From an uncultured Pelagibacteraceae bacterium (GTDB taxonomy: Bacteria > Pseudomonadota > Alphaproteobacteria > Pelagibacterales > Pelagibacteraceae): a stretch of DNA of 64,000 nucleotides. The DNA lies in the NCBI GenBank assembly GCA_902608385.1, contig CACLNT010000004.1, forward strand, positions 31,165 to 95,164. Reading direction: 5' to 3'. Within the stretch, counting starts at the first letter, position 1; each line of letters opens with the position of its first letter. Positions 18,179-29,043 of the stretch are shown here, piece after piece. A program made the translations under genes and the position numbers. The notes under the pieces are model-generated. The model saw only the letters and a list, made by a program, of their open reading frames with translations. It had not been told where the DNA came from and ran no database searches.

Positions 18179-21175
18179 ATGTCACAAGATTTTCGAATAG
18201 ATAAGATTGGCTTAATTAATAGAGATAAAAAAATTTCATTTAAGTTTAATGGAAAAAATTATTTTGGATATGAAGGGGATACTCTTGCTTCTGCACTAAT
18301 TGCAAATGGAGTTCATTTAGTTGGAAGAAGTTTTAAGTATCATAGGCCAAGAGGTTTTTTTGGTGCTGGCGTAGATGAGCCCTATGCAATAGTTCAATTA
18401 TACAAAAATAATGAAACCGAACCTAATGTTCGTGCCACAGAGCAGGAACTTTTTGAAGGATTAGAGGCAAAAAGTGTAAATTGTTGGCCAAATGTCAATT
18501 TTGATATTGGGGCTATAAATAATTTTTTAAACAAATTCTTTCCAGCAGGCTTTTATTATAAAACTTTTATGTGGCCAAAAAGTTTTTGGTATAAGGTTTA
18601 TGAGCCATTTATTAGAAAAGCAGCAGGATTTGGAGTTGCATCAATAAAACATGACAAAGAAAGATATGAGCATAAATATGAATATTGTGACTTACTAATT
18701 ACAGGTTCAGGTCCATCAGGCTTAGCAAGCGCATATGCTGCAGCAAAAAATGGAGCAAGAGTAATATTAGCTGAAGATAAACCAAGATTTGGTGGAAGTT
18801 TGTTAACAAGCGAAGTTAATATTGGAAACCAAAGTGGAAAAGAATGGGCAGAAAATATTGTAGCTGAACTTAAAGAGATGCCTAATGTGATAGTAAAAAA
18901 TAGATCTCAAGTTTTTGGTTATTATGACCATAACATGCTGGTAATGTCAGAGCGACTAAGCGATCATTTACCGAAATCAAAAAAATACAGCCCAAGGCAA
19001 AGACTCTGGTATATTAGGGCAAAAGAAGTTGTCATTTCTTCAGGTTCAATAGAAAGACCATTAGTTTTTGGGAACAATGATACTCCAGGAGTAGTTTTAT
19101 CTTCCGCAGCTAAAGAATATTTAAAAGTTTATGGAGTTCTAGTTGGCAGAAACCCACTTATATTTACTAACAATGATAGCGGATATGAAACAGCTATTGA
19201 ATTTAAAAAAAATGGAATATGGCCAGTAATTTTAGATACAAGAAGCAACCCAAATTCTGAAGTTATAGATGAGGCGAAAAGAATGGGAATAAATATTAAA
19301 TTTTCGTATGTAGTTGTAGCAGCCAAAGGTTACAAAAAAGTAAAATCAGCTGAAATTGCAAAAATATCAGAAGATAAAAAAGACTTAGGACAAATTGAAA
19401 ATATTAACTGTGACTGTATATGTGTTTCTGGTTTTTGGACTCCCACAATACATTTGGCGTCTCAATCTGGAAATAAAACAAAATTTGATAAAGAAATAGA
19501 TGCCTTTGTTCCTGGTCAGTCAAAACAAGAAGAAACAACAGTTGGATCTGCAAACGGAATATTTACTTTAGAAGAAACTTTGAAAACATCATTTGAAACC
19601 GGTCAAGAATTGTCAAAAAAAATAACTAAAAATGATAACAAAGTTAGCATCCCAACTGTCGTTGAAAAAAAATTAACAAAACACGACAAATTTTGGTGCG
19701 TACCACTTCCTGAAGGAAAAAAATATAAAAGATTTTTAGATTTTCAAAATGATGTTGTTGTTACAGATGTTGAGCTTGCCTTAAGAGAAGGATACAGGTC
19801 AATAGAACATGTTAAGAGATATACCACACTAGGCATGGCAACAGATCAGGGCAAAACAAGTAATCTTAATGGACTACAACTTGTTTCAAATGTTGAAAAC
19901 AAAGTAGTGCCTGCCGTAGGTCATACAACTTTTAGACCACCTTATACTCCTGTTACTATTGGTGCGATTGTGGGAAGAGAAATTGGAAAACACTCTAAAC
20001 CAACTAGAAAATCTCCAATACATTTATGGCATGAAAAAAATAATGCAGTTTTTGTTGACGCTGGTGTTTGGTTAAGACCTAGATATTACAAACAACGTGA
20101 CGAAGGATTGTTTGAAGCATCAAAAAGGGAAGCTGAAAATGTTCGAAAAAATGTTGGCGTATGTGATGTGACTACATTAGGAAAAATTGATATCAAAGGA
20201 CCAGATGTGGCAGAATTTTTAAATAGAGTTTATACAAACGCATGGTTAAAACTTCCTGTTGGAAAAGCAAGATATGGAGTAATGTTGCGTGAAGATGGAA
20301 TTGTAATGGATGATGGTACCACAACAAGAATTTCAGAAAATCATTATCATATGACCACAACTACCGCGCAAGCTGCTAACGTTTTGTCTCATTTAGAATA
20401 TTATCTACAAATTGTTTGGCCTGAATTAAATGTAAACGTAGTTTCCACCACAGAACAGTGGGCTGGTGCTGCAATTGCAGGACCAAAATCTAGAAACGTA
20501 TTGCAAAAATTATTTCCAGACACAGATGTTTCAAATGAGGGATTGCCATTTATGGGATATCTAGAGGGTAATTTATTTGGTGTTTATGCAAGAATTTTCA
20601 GAATTTCATTTTCAGGCGAACTTGCTTATGAAGTTAATGTTCAGTCTGATAATGGAAATTTTATGTGGGAAAAAATAATTGAAATTGGTAAAGAATTTTC
20701 AATTCAGCCGTATGGAACAGAGGCTTTATCTACACTAAGAATAGAAATGGGGCATGTTGCTGGATCAGAATTAGACGGTAGGACGATACCCTATGATAAT
20801 GGTTTACAAGGACTGGTTAGTAAAAAGAAAGATTTTATTGGAAAAAGATCTCTCAATAGATCTGCTTTTACTGCTGAAGATAGACAGAAAGTAGTAGGTG
20901 TGGTTCCACTTGATAAAAAAACAAGTATTCCGGAGGGATCTCATTTAGTTAAAGAAGCAAAATCAAAATTACCAAATCCAAAATTAGGACATGTTTCAGC
21001 CTCTTGTTGGAGTGTAGAGTACAATAATCCATTTTCATTAGCTATTCTTCGCGATGGAAAAAATATGATTGGTGAAAAATTATTTGCTTTATCTCCACTA
21101 AAAAATAAAACAATACCAGTTGAAATTGTTTCATCACATTACGTTGACCCTAAAGGAGAAAGGGTAAGATCATGA
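18179..21175 (+). CDS. soxA: Sarcosine oxidase alpha subunit
   Basis: 998 aa; ferredoxin-like N-terminus, LLITGSGPSGLASAYAAAKNGARV, C-terminal GcvT domain. Confidence 0.94.
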   Translation: MSQDFRIDKIGLINRDKKISFKFNGKNYFGYEGDTLASALIANGVHLVGRSFKYHRPRGFFGAGVDEPYAIVQLYKNNETEPNVRATEQELFEGLEAKSVNCWPNVNFDIGAINNFLNKFFPAGFYYKTFMWPKSFWYKVYEPFIRKAAGFGVASIKHDKERYEHKYEYCDLLITGSGPSGLASAYAAAKNGARVILAEDKPRFGGSLLTSEVNIGNQSGKEWAENIVAELKEMPNVIVKNRSQVFGYYDHNMLVMSERLSDHLPKSKKYSPRQRLWYIRAKEVVISSGSIERPLVFGNNDTPGVVLSSAAKEYLKVYGVLVGRNPLIFTNNDSGYETAIEFKKNGIWPVILDTRSNPNSEVIDEAKRMGINIKFSYVVVAAKGYKKVKSAEIAKISEDKKDLGQIENINCDCICVSGFWTPTIHLASQSGNKTKFDKEIDAFVPGQSKQEETTVGSANGIFTLEETLKTSFETGQELSKKITKNDNKVSIPTVVEKKLTKHDKFWCVPLPEGKKYKRFLDFQNDVVVTDVELALREGYRSIEHVKRYTTLGMATDQGKTSNLNGLQLVSNVENKVVPAVGHTTFRPPYTPVTIGAIVGREIGKHSKPTRKSPIHLWHEKNNAVFVDAGVWLRPRYYKQRDEGLFEASKREAENVRKNVGVCDVTTLGKIDIKGPDVAEFLNRVYTNAWLKLPVGKARYGVMLREDGIVMDDGTTTRISENHYHMTTTTAQAANVLSHLEYYLQIVWPELNVNVVSTTEQWAGAAIAGPKSRNVLQKLFPDTDVSNEGLPFMGYLEGNLFGVYARIFRISFSGELAYEVNVQSDNGNFMWEKIIEIGKEFSIQPYGTEALSTLRIEMGHVAGSELDGRTIPYDNGLQGLVSKKKDFIGKRSLNRSAFTAEDRQKVVGVVPLDKKTSIPEGSHLVKEAKSKLPNPKLGHVSASCWSVEYNNPFSLAILRDGKNMIGEKLFALSPLKNKTIPVEIVSSHYVDPKGERVRS

Positions 21176-21759
21176 CAACAACATCAGCATTAGAAAAAGT
21201 TTATAAAAAAGGTCTTTTTGGAGATCATGACAACAAAAAAGAAGACAGTTTAGTAAAAATTTCAGAGATAAAAAACTTAATAATTTTCCAAATAGTTCAA
21301 TATAAAAACTCATCTATTTCGATAAAAGATATTAATTTTGAAGGACTTCAATTAAATGATGAAGCATCAAAAGTAATAAGCAACAGTGATACTAGAATTT
21401 TATGGTCTGGTCCAAAAAATTGGCTTTTGGTTTCTTCTAAAAAAGAATTGTTAAAATCTATACATTCTTCATTTAAAGAAACTGATTTTGCAATTACGGA
21501 CTTGTCTCATTCAAAAGCAATTATTGAATTAGAAGGAAACAATTCAAAAGAAATATTAAAAAAGGGGTGTCCATTCAATTTTAATGAATTGAGAAAAAAT
21601 AATTGTGTGAATTCAGTATTTAATGGCATAACAATTACAATTGATATGATTGAAGACAATCCAAATAAAATAAGATTATTTGCTCTTAGAAGTTTTGGAG
21701 AATCTTTATACGATTCTATTACGGATGCTTCCTTAGAGTTTGGCTACAAAACACTTTAA
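21172..21759 (+). CDS. soxG: Sarcosine oxidase gamma subunit
   Basis: ATGA overlap with soxA, SoxG-like WSGPKNWLLVSSK...ITDLSHSKAIIELEG. Confidence 0.85.
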   Translation: MTTTSALEKVYKKGLFGDHDNKKEDSLVKISEIKNLIIFQIVQYKNSSISIKDINFEGLQLNDEASKVISNSDTRILWSGPKNWLLVSSKKELLKSIHSSFKETDFAITDLSHSKAIIELEGNNSKEILKKGCPFNFNELRKNNCVNSVFNGITITIDMIEDNPNKIRLFALRSFGESLYDSITDASLEFGYKTL

Positions 21760-21837
21760 AAATTAAAAAATTTTTACGTTGATAACTCTCATTTCCATCT
21801 TGAGATAGTTATTAAATGCATATATCAAAAAATTGTT

Positions 21838-22182
21838 GTGCGAATCGATTTATTTAAAAAAATTGCAATGGTATTCTTAAGTTTGTTACTTTTGAACGGA
21901 TGTGTTCAACCAACAGCATTTTTAGGCCCTGCAATTACTGTGGGAACTAGTGGAAATATTTACCAAGCAAGTTTGTCTTATGGAACCAACCAAGTAATCC
22001 AAAAGGCAACTGGTAAATCTCCAGCAGAACATGTTGTAGCATTTTTTGATCCAAAAAATGAACATCAGGGAGATTTAAAGACAATTTTGATTGATGAAGT
22101 AAAAAAAACAAAATCAAAAATAGTAATAAAAGAAGATGATTTTTTTACAATGGCAAAAGAAATATATGAAGCAAAATATTAA
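21838..22182 (+). CDS. Putative lipoprotein
   Basis: GTG start; lipobox LLLNGC. Confidence 0.6.
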   Translation: MRIDLFKKIAMVFLSLLLLNGCVQPTAFLGPAITVGTSGNIYQASLSYGTNQVIQKATGKSPAEHVVAFFDPKNEHQGDLKTILIDEVKKTKSKIVIKEDDFFTMAKEIYEAKY

Positions 22183-22201
22183 TAATTTTAGCAATTTAAA
22201 A

Positions 22202-23116
22202 TTATTTCAGTCTAGAAATTTCTTTTATGTGGGAAGGTCTGATTTCACAACAACCACCTAAAATTGTGGCACCATTTTCCATAAATTTTTTTACATATTT
22301 ATAAAATGTAGGCTCATTTAATTTGGTGTTTCTTCCCAAAACAGTATTAGGATTGCCTGCATTTCCCCAGGCATCTTTTGAAGCTACAGTATAACCTACT
22401 GGTATTTTTTTAAATGCATTTAACTTAAATCCATATGCTATATCTATTTTTTTTAAATCATTAGCAACCGCCTCATAGGCTTTTGGAGAAACACAAGCCA
22501 TAATAACACCAAGCCATTTTTTATTTTTATAATTTTTAACTATCTCTTCAATTTTTTCTCCAGAAGGAAGTTGGCCATTATCTCTTAGATGAACTCCAAC
22601 TAAAACTGGTAGATTAAATGATTCAATTGTTTTAAGTGCAATTTCGCATTCTAATCCGCTGCTCATCACATCGAGATAGTAAAAATCAATTCCATTTCTA
22701 AGACTTTTAGCCTGGTCATAAAAATTTTTTTCTATTAAATTTAAGTCTTTTCCTAGATCGGCAGTATATGTTTGTTTTTGATTAGGCAAACCTCCTGCGA
22801 TTAAAATATTCTTTTTTGATATGTCTCTTGCTTTTTGAGCCAATTCAACAGCCTTAATATTTATTTTTTCAAAATATTTTTCACAATCATTTTGTATCAA
22901 TCTATTTCTTCGAGCAGTAAATGTTGAAGTAACTATCACTTCTGCTCCAGCGTTTATAAAATCTAAATGAGTATCAATAACCATTTGATGGCAATTCTCG
23001 TCAATTAAAGCATGCGCAGACCATAGAGTTCCTTTTGGCTTTAATCCTTTATGAAGGAGTTCTTGACCCATACCTCCATCTAGAATTCGTGTTTTTTTAA
23101 AAAAATTTTTATCCAT
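22202..23116 (-). CDS. Homocysteine S-methyltransferase family protein
   Basis: ILDGGMGQEL...TSTFTA...GGCCEIRPSHI zinc/homocysteine motifs. Confidence 0.88.
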   Translation of the reverse strand: MDKNFFKKTRILDGGMGQELLHKGLKPKGTLWSAHALIDENCHQMVIDTHLDFINAGAEVIVTSTFTARRNRLIQNDCEKYFEKINIKAVELAQKARDISKKNILIAGGLPNQKQTYTADLGKDLNLIEKNFYDQAKSLRNGIDFYYLDVMSSGLECEIALKTIESFNLPVLVGVHLRDNGQLPSGEKIEEIVKNYKNKKWLGVIMACVSPKAYEAVANDLKKIDIAYGFKLNAFKKIPVGYTVASKDAWGNAGNPNTVLGRNTKLNEPTFYKYVKKFMENGATILGGCCEIRPSHIKEISRLK

Positions 23117-23121
23117 AAATA

Positions 23122-23868
23122 TTATATAAATAATTTATAAGCCATTCTAATGGCAACAAATAATACCAATCCCGATGTCACTAAAGCAAGCATTCTTGTT
23201 GGGAATATTTTTAAATTTAAAAAATTTCCAATTTGACCACCAATAATTACGGCTAAAAATAAGTACCAGTAATTCGCCAGATCATTAAAAACTGCATTTT
23301 TTGTTAATTGACCAGTTACTCCAGAAATAGAATTAATAAGAATAAATAAAGAGGCAGCAGTAACTATATGTTTAGATTTTCCTGCTTTAATCAAAAAAAG
23401 AATTGGACTTAAGAATATTCCTCCGCCAATTCCAATTACTCCAGAAACAAAACCTAATACTCCTCCAATTGGAATAGAAATAAAAATTGGAATATTTTTA
23501 TAAGTTTTATCTTCATCATCGTATGACTTAAAGTTTATTAGCAGCATAATTCCAGCAAAAGCTAAAACAAAAAATAAAAAAAATTCGAATAAATTTTTTT
23601 CTATGTGTAAAGATCCTCCAATAAATGCCAAAGGTATTGATCCTATTAAATAAGGCAACAAGAGCTTCAAATTTAAATTTCCAGCTTTTATGTAATTAAA
23701 ACTATTTCCTGAAACCACAAATATGTTACATACTAATGCTATTACAGGAAAAATATAATATGGAACTTCCCATATTAACAATAAAGCAAGATAGGTAGAT
23801 CCACCTCCAAAACCAACACTGGCATATAATATAGCAGTTACAAAAAATAAAATTGATAATATAATCAT
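23122..23868 (-). CDS. TauE/SafE family sulfite/organosulfonate exporter
   Basis: Polytopic, VSGVIGIGGGIFLSPILF, GFGGGSTYLALLL. Confidence 0.83.
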   Translation of the reverse strand: MIILSILFFVTAILYASVGFGGGSTYLALLLIWEVPYYIFPVIALVCNIFVVSGNSFNYIKAGNLNLKLLLPYLIGSIPLAFIGGSLHIEKNLFEFFLFFVLAFAGIMLLINFKSYDDEDKTYKNIPIFISIPIGGVLGFVSGVIGIGGGIFLSPILFLIKAGKSKHIVTAASLFILINSISGVTGQLTKNAVFNDLANYWYLFLAVIIGGQIGNFLNLKIFPTRMLALVTSGLVLFVAIRMAYKLFI

Positions 23869-23878
23869 TTAAAATTTT

Positions 23879-24379
23879 ATGAGAGTAAATATAGCACTAT
23901 TAACAGTTACTGATACAAGAACTTTAAAAACTGATAAATCGGGAAATATTCTTGTAAAAAAAATAGGTAAAGCAAAACACAATTTAGTAAATAGGAAAAT
24001 TTGTAAAGATAGCAAAAAAGCAATTAAAAAAATATTAAAAGACTGGATTAAGAAAAAAAAGATTGATGTAATTATAACAACAGGAGGAACGGGATTAACA
24101 GGAAGAGATATTACACCTGAGGCATTAGAGGAAATAGCAGACAAGCATATCCCAGGATTTGGTGAAGTATTCAGAACAATTAGCTTAAAAACTGTTGGAA
24201 CATCTTCTATCCAATCAAGGGCATGTGCAGTGCTGGCTAATGGTAAATATATATTTGCATTACCAGGATCGTCAGGCGGTGTAACTGATGCGTGGGATAA
24301 AATTTTAATTCATCAATTAGATATTAATCATAAACCTTGTAATTTTGTTGAATTGTTTCCTAGACTTAAAGAAAAATAA
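23879..24379 (+). CDS. moaB: Molybdopterin biosynthesis protein MoaB/Mog family
   Basis: VIITTGGTGLTGRDITPEAL, ALPGSSGGVTDAWDKIL. Confidence 0.88.
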   Translation: MRVNIALLTVTDTRTLKTDKSGNILVKKIGKAKHNLVNRKICKDSKKAIKKILKDWIKKKKIDVIITTGGTGLTGRDITPEALEEIADKHIPGFGEVFRTISLKTVGTSSIQSRACAVLANGKYIFALPGSSGGVTDAWDKILIHQLDINHKPCNFVELFPRLKEK

Positions 24380-24382
24380 AAT

Positions 24383-25240
24383 TTAATTTTTTTCTCTTGT
24401 TGCAATATAAACCCCAAGAGTGGCAATTATAAACCCAAAAATATCAACACTATTTAAACTTTCTCCTAGAAAAAGCCAGGCCATAATCGCTGAGGTAGGA
24501 GGTATTAGAAAAAAAACAGAAACAGTTTTACTAGCTGAGTTTCTTTTAATTAAAAACATTAAAATAGTAAAAGCACCAAAAGAAACTAATAATATTTGAT
24601 GACTCATTGCAATTATAAAGGTTGTTGAAAAGTCTATAAAAGGTTTTTGAATAAAAAAAATAATTACTACTAAATGAAATAGAAACCCTCCAATTGCTTG
24701 ATACATATTGCTCACAGATAAAGGTAAATTATTGCTTATTTTTTTTTGCCAAAGAGTTGCTGAAGTAACAGCAATTAAAGAAATCAAAACAGCTATTATC
24801 CCAGAAAATGGCAATGAACTACCTATATCAAAACCTATAACTAAAGTTGCACCAGTAAATCCAAGCAATACTCCTATCCATTTGTTCAATGTAATTTTTT
24901 CATTTAATATAGGGCCAGCTAATGCATTTGTAAGCACTGGCTGCAGTGTAACAATTAAAGCAGCAATCCCTGTAGGAAGACCAATTGAAATTGAATAAAA
25001 GACTCCCCCAAGATAAAAACCATGAAATAATATTCCTGTAGAAATGGATGGTAAAAGACTTTTAAAACTAACTAAAATTTTTTGTTTTGAAAATAAAGAA
25101 AATAAATAAAAACCTATTGCAACTATTAAAAATCTAAAACTTAAAGCTGCAAAAGGATCACTATAATCAACTATTGGTTTTGTTGTTATAAAAGCTGAAG
25201 ACCATAGTAAAATAAATATTAAAGGCAGAAATTTTATCAC
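24383..25240 (-). CDS. EamA/DMT-family transporter
   Basis: Ten hydrophobic segments, LLWSSAFITTKP, ALIVTLQPVLTN. Confidence 0.82.
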   Translation of the reverse strand: MIKFLPLIFILLWSSAFITTKPIVDYSDPFAALSFRFLIVAIGFYLFSLFSKQKILVSFKSLLPSISTGILFHGFYLGGVFYSISIGLPTGIAALIVTLQPVLTNALAGPILNEKITLNKWIGVLLGFTGATLVIGFDIGSSLPFSGIIAVLISLIAVTSATLWQKKISNNLPLSVSNMYQAIGGFLFHLVVIIFFIQKPFIDFSTTFIIAMSHQILLVSFGAFTILMFLIKRNSASKTVSVFFLIPPTSAIMAWLFLGESLNSVDIFGFIIATLGVYIATREKN

Positions 25241-25249
25241 TGAAAGAAA

Positions 25250-25495
25250 TTATTTTTGATATTTTTCTTTCCACTCTGCATAAGGCATTCCATAAACATG
25301 TTTTCTAGCATCAGAATCTGACACTGAAATACCCTTTTTTTCTGCTTCTTCCCTGTACCATTTCGATAAACAATTTCTGCAAAAACCAGCTAAGTCCATT
25401 AAATCAATATTTTGAACATCTTTTCTTTCTCTTAGGTGACTAACTAATCTTTCAAAAGCTGCAGATTGTAATTCTTTTTTTATGTTATCATCCAT
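25250..25495 (-). CDS. DUF1244-type small protein
   Basis: LMDLAGFCRNCLSKWYREEAEKKGI. Confidence 0.8.
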   Translation of the reverse strand: MDDNIKKELQSAAFERLVSHLRERKDVQNIDLMDLAGFCRNCLSKWYREEAEKKGISVSDSDARKHVYGMPYAEWKEKYQK

Positions 25496-25523
25496 ATAAA
25501 TTAATATATATATTTAAGTATTT

Positions 25524-26090
25524 ATGAAACTTTCTGGATCATATCAAATTAATTTAGAAAAACAAAAAGTTTGGGAAGCTTTAAATAATCCAGAAATATT
25601 AAAAAAATCTATTCCTGGATGCGAAGAATTTGTAAAAAAATCTGAAACTGAATTTACTGCTACTGCTACAAATAAAATAGGTCCATTTAATGCAACTTTT
25701 ACAGGAGATATTGAACTTAAAGATTTAGACCCTCCAAACAGTTATAAAATTATTGGATCAGGGAATTCCCCTGTAGGATTTGCAAATGGTGAAGCCTCAG
25801 TAACTTTAGAAGATTTTGAAGATGGAACGAATCTTAAATACAGTGTTGAAGCAAATGTAGGAGGAAAAATTGCACAAGTAGGATCACGTTTGATTGATAT
25901 GACAGCAAAAAAAATGGCTGATATTTTTTTTGGAAAATTTGTCGAATTAATTACAACAAAAACTACAACTGAAAAAGTTAAAAAAGTAAATGAAGATAAA
26001 ATTCAAAGTCAAAAAGAACCAATAAATAAAATATTTATTGTTTTACCAGCATTAATAATCATTGGAATTATATTATATTATTTAAACTAA
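25524..26090 (+). CDS. coxG: CO dehydrogenase subunit G (CoxG)-like SRPBCC protein with C-terminal TM anchor
   Basis: MKLSGSYQINLEKQKVWEALNNPEILKKSIPGCEEF...; C-terminal hydrophobic helix IFIVLPALIIIGIILYYLN. Confidence 0.83.
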   Translation: MKLSGSYQINLEKQKVWEALNNPEILKKSIPGCEEFVKKSETEFTATATNKIGPFNATFTGDIELKDLDPPNSYKIIGSGNSPVGFANGEASVTLEDFEDGTNLKYSVEANVGGKIAQVGSRLIDMTAKKMADIFFGKFVELITTKTTTEKVKKVNEDKIQSQKEPINKIFIVLPALIIIGIILYYLN

Positions 26091-26184
26091 TCGCGTGTAG
26101 ATAGAATTTTTGAATTTTTTATAGTTGTATCTAATATTCTATTATGTTTAAATAAATCAAAAGCATTAAGGGAGGGTAAACTTA

Positions 26185-26646
26185 ATGAGTAAAGTTTCTT
26201 TAGAGATTAACGGGAAAAAAATATCAAAAGAAATTCCCGACCATACAACGTTATCTATATTTTTAAGAGATATATTGAATTTAACAGGAACACATGTTGG
26301 ATGTGATACCAGCCAGTGTGGTGCGTGCGTTGTTCATGTAGATGGCAAATCTATAAAAAGTTGTACAGCATTAGCAGTAGATCTTGATGGATCAAAAATT
26401 ACAACAATTGAAGGTCTTACAACAAATGGAAAAATGCACCCAATGCAAGAAGCCTTTAAAAAGCTTCATGGTTTACAATGCGGTTTTTGTACACCAGGGA
26501 TGGTTATGAGTGCTATCGATTTATTAAAAAGTAAAAAAAATCCTAGTGATACGGAAATAAGAGATTGGTTAGAAGGAAATATCTGTAGATGCACAGGATA
26601 TCAAAATATTGTTGCAGCTGTAAAAGAAGCTGCTTCTAAAATGTAG
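26185..26646 (+). CDS. coxS: CO dehydrogenase/aldehyde oxidase small [2Fe-2S] subunit
   Basis: [22 protein letters not shown] and CGFCTPGM...[10 protein letters not shown]. Confidence 0.93.
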   Translation: MSKVSLEINGKKISKEIPDHTTLSIFLRDILNLTGTHVGCDTSQCGACVVHVDGKSIKSCTALAVDLDGSKITTIEGLTTNGKMHPMQEAFKKLHGLQCGFCTPGMVMSAIDLLKSKKNPSDTEIRDWLEGNICRCTGYQNIVAAVKEAASKM

Positions 26647-26659
26647 GAGGATAAAAATT

Positions 26660-29032
26660 ATGGCAAGTTTGGTTGGATCAAGAGTTGAAAGAAAAGAAGA
26701 TAAAAAGCTTTTAACAGGTAGAGGAAAGTATACTGCTGATGTAAATTTTATTCACCAAACATATGCTTATTTTGTTCGTTCTCCTCATGCAAGAGCAGAA
26801 ATAAAAAAAGTAGATATCTCTAAAGCATCTAAAGCACCAGGAGTTGTAGCAGTGTTAACGGGTGCAGACATTGCTAATGATAAAATTGGTGGATTAATAG
26901 CTGGATGGAGAATTAAAAGTGAGGATGGATCAGATATGAAGGTTCCAGCACACCCTCCATTAGCCAATGAATCAGTAAACTATGTAGGGGATCACGTTGC
27001 AGTAGTCATCGCGGAAAGTCTTGATGAAGCAAGATCTGCTGCTGATTTAGTTAAAGTTGATTACAAAATTTTAAAAGCAGTTGTTAAAACAAAAGATGCA
27101 ATGGACTCAGAGCAAATTTATAAAGATATACCAAAGAATATGTGCTTTGATTGGTTGTTAGGAGACAGAGCAAAAGTAAAAGAAGCCTTTGAAAAAGCTG
27201 ACAAAGTAATAAAAATTGACATAATTAATAATAGGTTAATTCCAAATGCAATGGAACCAAGAGCAGCAAATGCTGATTACAATCCATCAACTGAAGAAAT
27301 AACTTTATACACAACAAGTCAAAATCCTCATTTAGCAAGAATAATAATTTCTGCATTTAACGGCGTAGCTCCGGAAAATAAATTAAGAGTAATAGCACCA
27401 GATGTTGGTGGAGGTTTTGGATCTAAAATTTATCCTTATGCTGAAGAAGTTGTTTGTAGCTGGGCAGCAAAAAAAATTGAAAGACCAGTAAAATGGGTAG
27501 CTGATAGAACAGAATCTTTTTTATCTGATTGTCATGGAAGAGATCATGTTACTCATGCTGAATTAGCTGTAAAAAATGATGGAACATTTTTAGGTTTTAA
27601 AAATGAAACAATAGCTAACATAGGAGCATATGCATCAGTATTCGGTACTGTGACACCAACTTATCTATTTGGACCTTGCGCAACAGGAGTTTATAAAATG
27701 CCAGCAGCATATACCAATGTAAAAGCAGTTTATACAAATACTGCTCCAGTTGATGCGTACAGAGGAGCTGGAAGACCAGAAGCTACATATACAATAGAAA
27801 CTTTAGTTGAAAAAGCTGCAAGGGAACTTGGGATGGATCCAGCTGAAATAAGAATGAAAAACTTTCCAACAGAATTTCCATACCAACAAACTTTAGTTCA
27901 CTCAGTTGATTCAGGAGATTATAACGCTGGTTTAAAAAAAGTAATGGAATTGGGTGAATATGAAAGTTTTGAAAAAAGAAAAAAAGAATCTGAATCAAGA
28001 GGAAAATTAAGAGGGATAGGTTTTTGCACTTATTTCGAAGCATGCGGTATAGCGCCATCACCAGTTGTTATGATGTTAGGGTGTGGTATAGGCTTATGGG
28101 AATCAGCCGAAGTAAGATTTAATCCAACAGGAAATGTAACTGTTTTTACAGGTTCGCATAGTCATGGACAAGGACATGATACTACGTTTGCACAAATAGC
28201 AGCTGATCAATTAGGTGTACCAATAGAAAGTATTGAAATTGCTCACGGAGATACAGACAAAGGACCTTTTGGATATGGAACGTATGGCTCAAGATCTTTA
28301 ACCGTAGGTGGAACAGCAATAGTTAAAGCATGCGATAAAATAGTAGCTAAAGGAAAAAGAGTAGCAGCTAAAATGCTAGAGGTGAATGAAGATGAAGTTG
28401 ATTTCAATAATGGAGAATTTGTAGTAGCAAAATCAAACAAGAAAAAAACAATAGGAGAAGTAGCTTTTGCTTGTTATTTACCAGGTACTTATGGCGAAGT
28501 AAAATCTCCACTTCCAGATGGAGAAGAACCTGGACTTAAAGAAACATCTTTTTTTGATCCAGCAAACTTTTCTTTTCCTGCAGGCTCTCATATTTGTGAA
28601 GTTGAAGTAGATCAGGATACTGGTGAAACTAAAGTAGTTAAATATACAGCAGTTGATGATTTCGGAACAATTATTAATCCACTTATTGTTGAAGGACAAG
28701 TTCATGGTGGATTAGCACAAGGAATAGGACAAGCACTTTATGAAAACTGTCATTATGATAATTCTGGACAGTTAATAACAGCTTCTTATATGGATTATAC
28801 AATGCCACGAGCTGACAACTTTACAGATTTTAACTTAGGTTTTACATGTACTCCTGCAACATCTAATCCACTGGGGACTAAAGGTTGCGGAGAAGCAGGA
28901 GCAATAGCTGCTCCTCCTGCAGTAATGAATGCAGTTATAGATGCTATAGGTACGGAAATTTCGATGCCTGCTACAGCTGAAAAAGTTTGGACAGCGTGTA
29001 ATAAAAAAAATAAAAATTCTGAAGCAGCTTAA
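26660..29032 (+). CDS. coxL: Molybdenum large subunit, form II CoxL type
   Basis: AYRGAGRPEATY active-site-loop signature, DVGGGFGSK, GCGEAGAIAAPPAVMNAV. Confidence 0.92.
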   Translation: MASLVGSRVERKEDKKLLTGRGKYTADVNFIHQTYAYFVRSPHARAEIKKVDISKASKAPGVVAVLTGADIANDKIGGLIAGWRIKSEDGSDMKVPAHPPLANESVNYVGDHVAVVIAESLDEARSAADLVKVDYKILKAVVKTKDAMDSEQIYKDIPKNMCFDWLLGDRAKVKEAFEKADKVIKIDIINNRLIPNAMEPRAANADYNPSTEEITLYTTSQNPHLARIIISAFNGVAPENKLRVIAPDVGGGFGSKIYPYAEEVVCSWAAKKIERPVKWVADRTESFLSDCHGRDHVTHAELAVKNDGTFLGFKNETIANIGAYASVFGTVTPTYLFGPCATGVYKMPAAYTNVKAVYTNTAPVDAYRGAGRPEATYTIETLVEKAARELGMDPAEIRMKNFPTEFPYQQTLVHSVDSGDYNAGLKKVMELGEYESFEKRKKESESRGKLRGIGFCTYFEACGIAPSPVVMMLGCGIGLWESAEVRFNPTGNVTVFTGSHSHGQGHDTTFAQIAADQLGVPIESIEIAHGDTDKGPFGYGTYGSRSLTVGGTAIVKACDKIVAKGKRVAAKMLEVNEDEVDFNNGEFVVAKSNKKKTIGEVAFACYLPGTYGEVKSPLPDGEEPGLKETSFFDPANFSFPAGSHICEVEVDQDTGETKVVKYTAVDDFGTIINPLIVEGQVHGGLAQGIGQALYENCHYDNSGQLITASYMDYTMPRADNFTDFNLGFTCTPATSNPLGTKGCGEAGAIAAPPAVMNAVIDAIGTEISMPATAEKVWTACNKKNKNSEAA

Positions 29033-29043
29033 GGAGAAAATTT

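Noticed and set aside
26091-26184. Possible riboswitch upstream of coxS
   Set aside because: Only weak A/T pairing (agatagaat / attctatt) was seen; no recognised aptamer consensus.
27783-28061. Antisense ORF inside coxL (also 26785..26967, 28243..28440, 28478..28705)
   Set aside because: Shadow ORFs of coxL; low-complexity translations.
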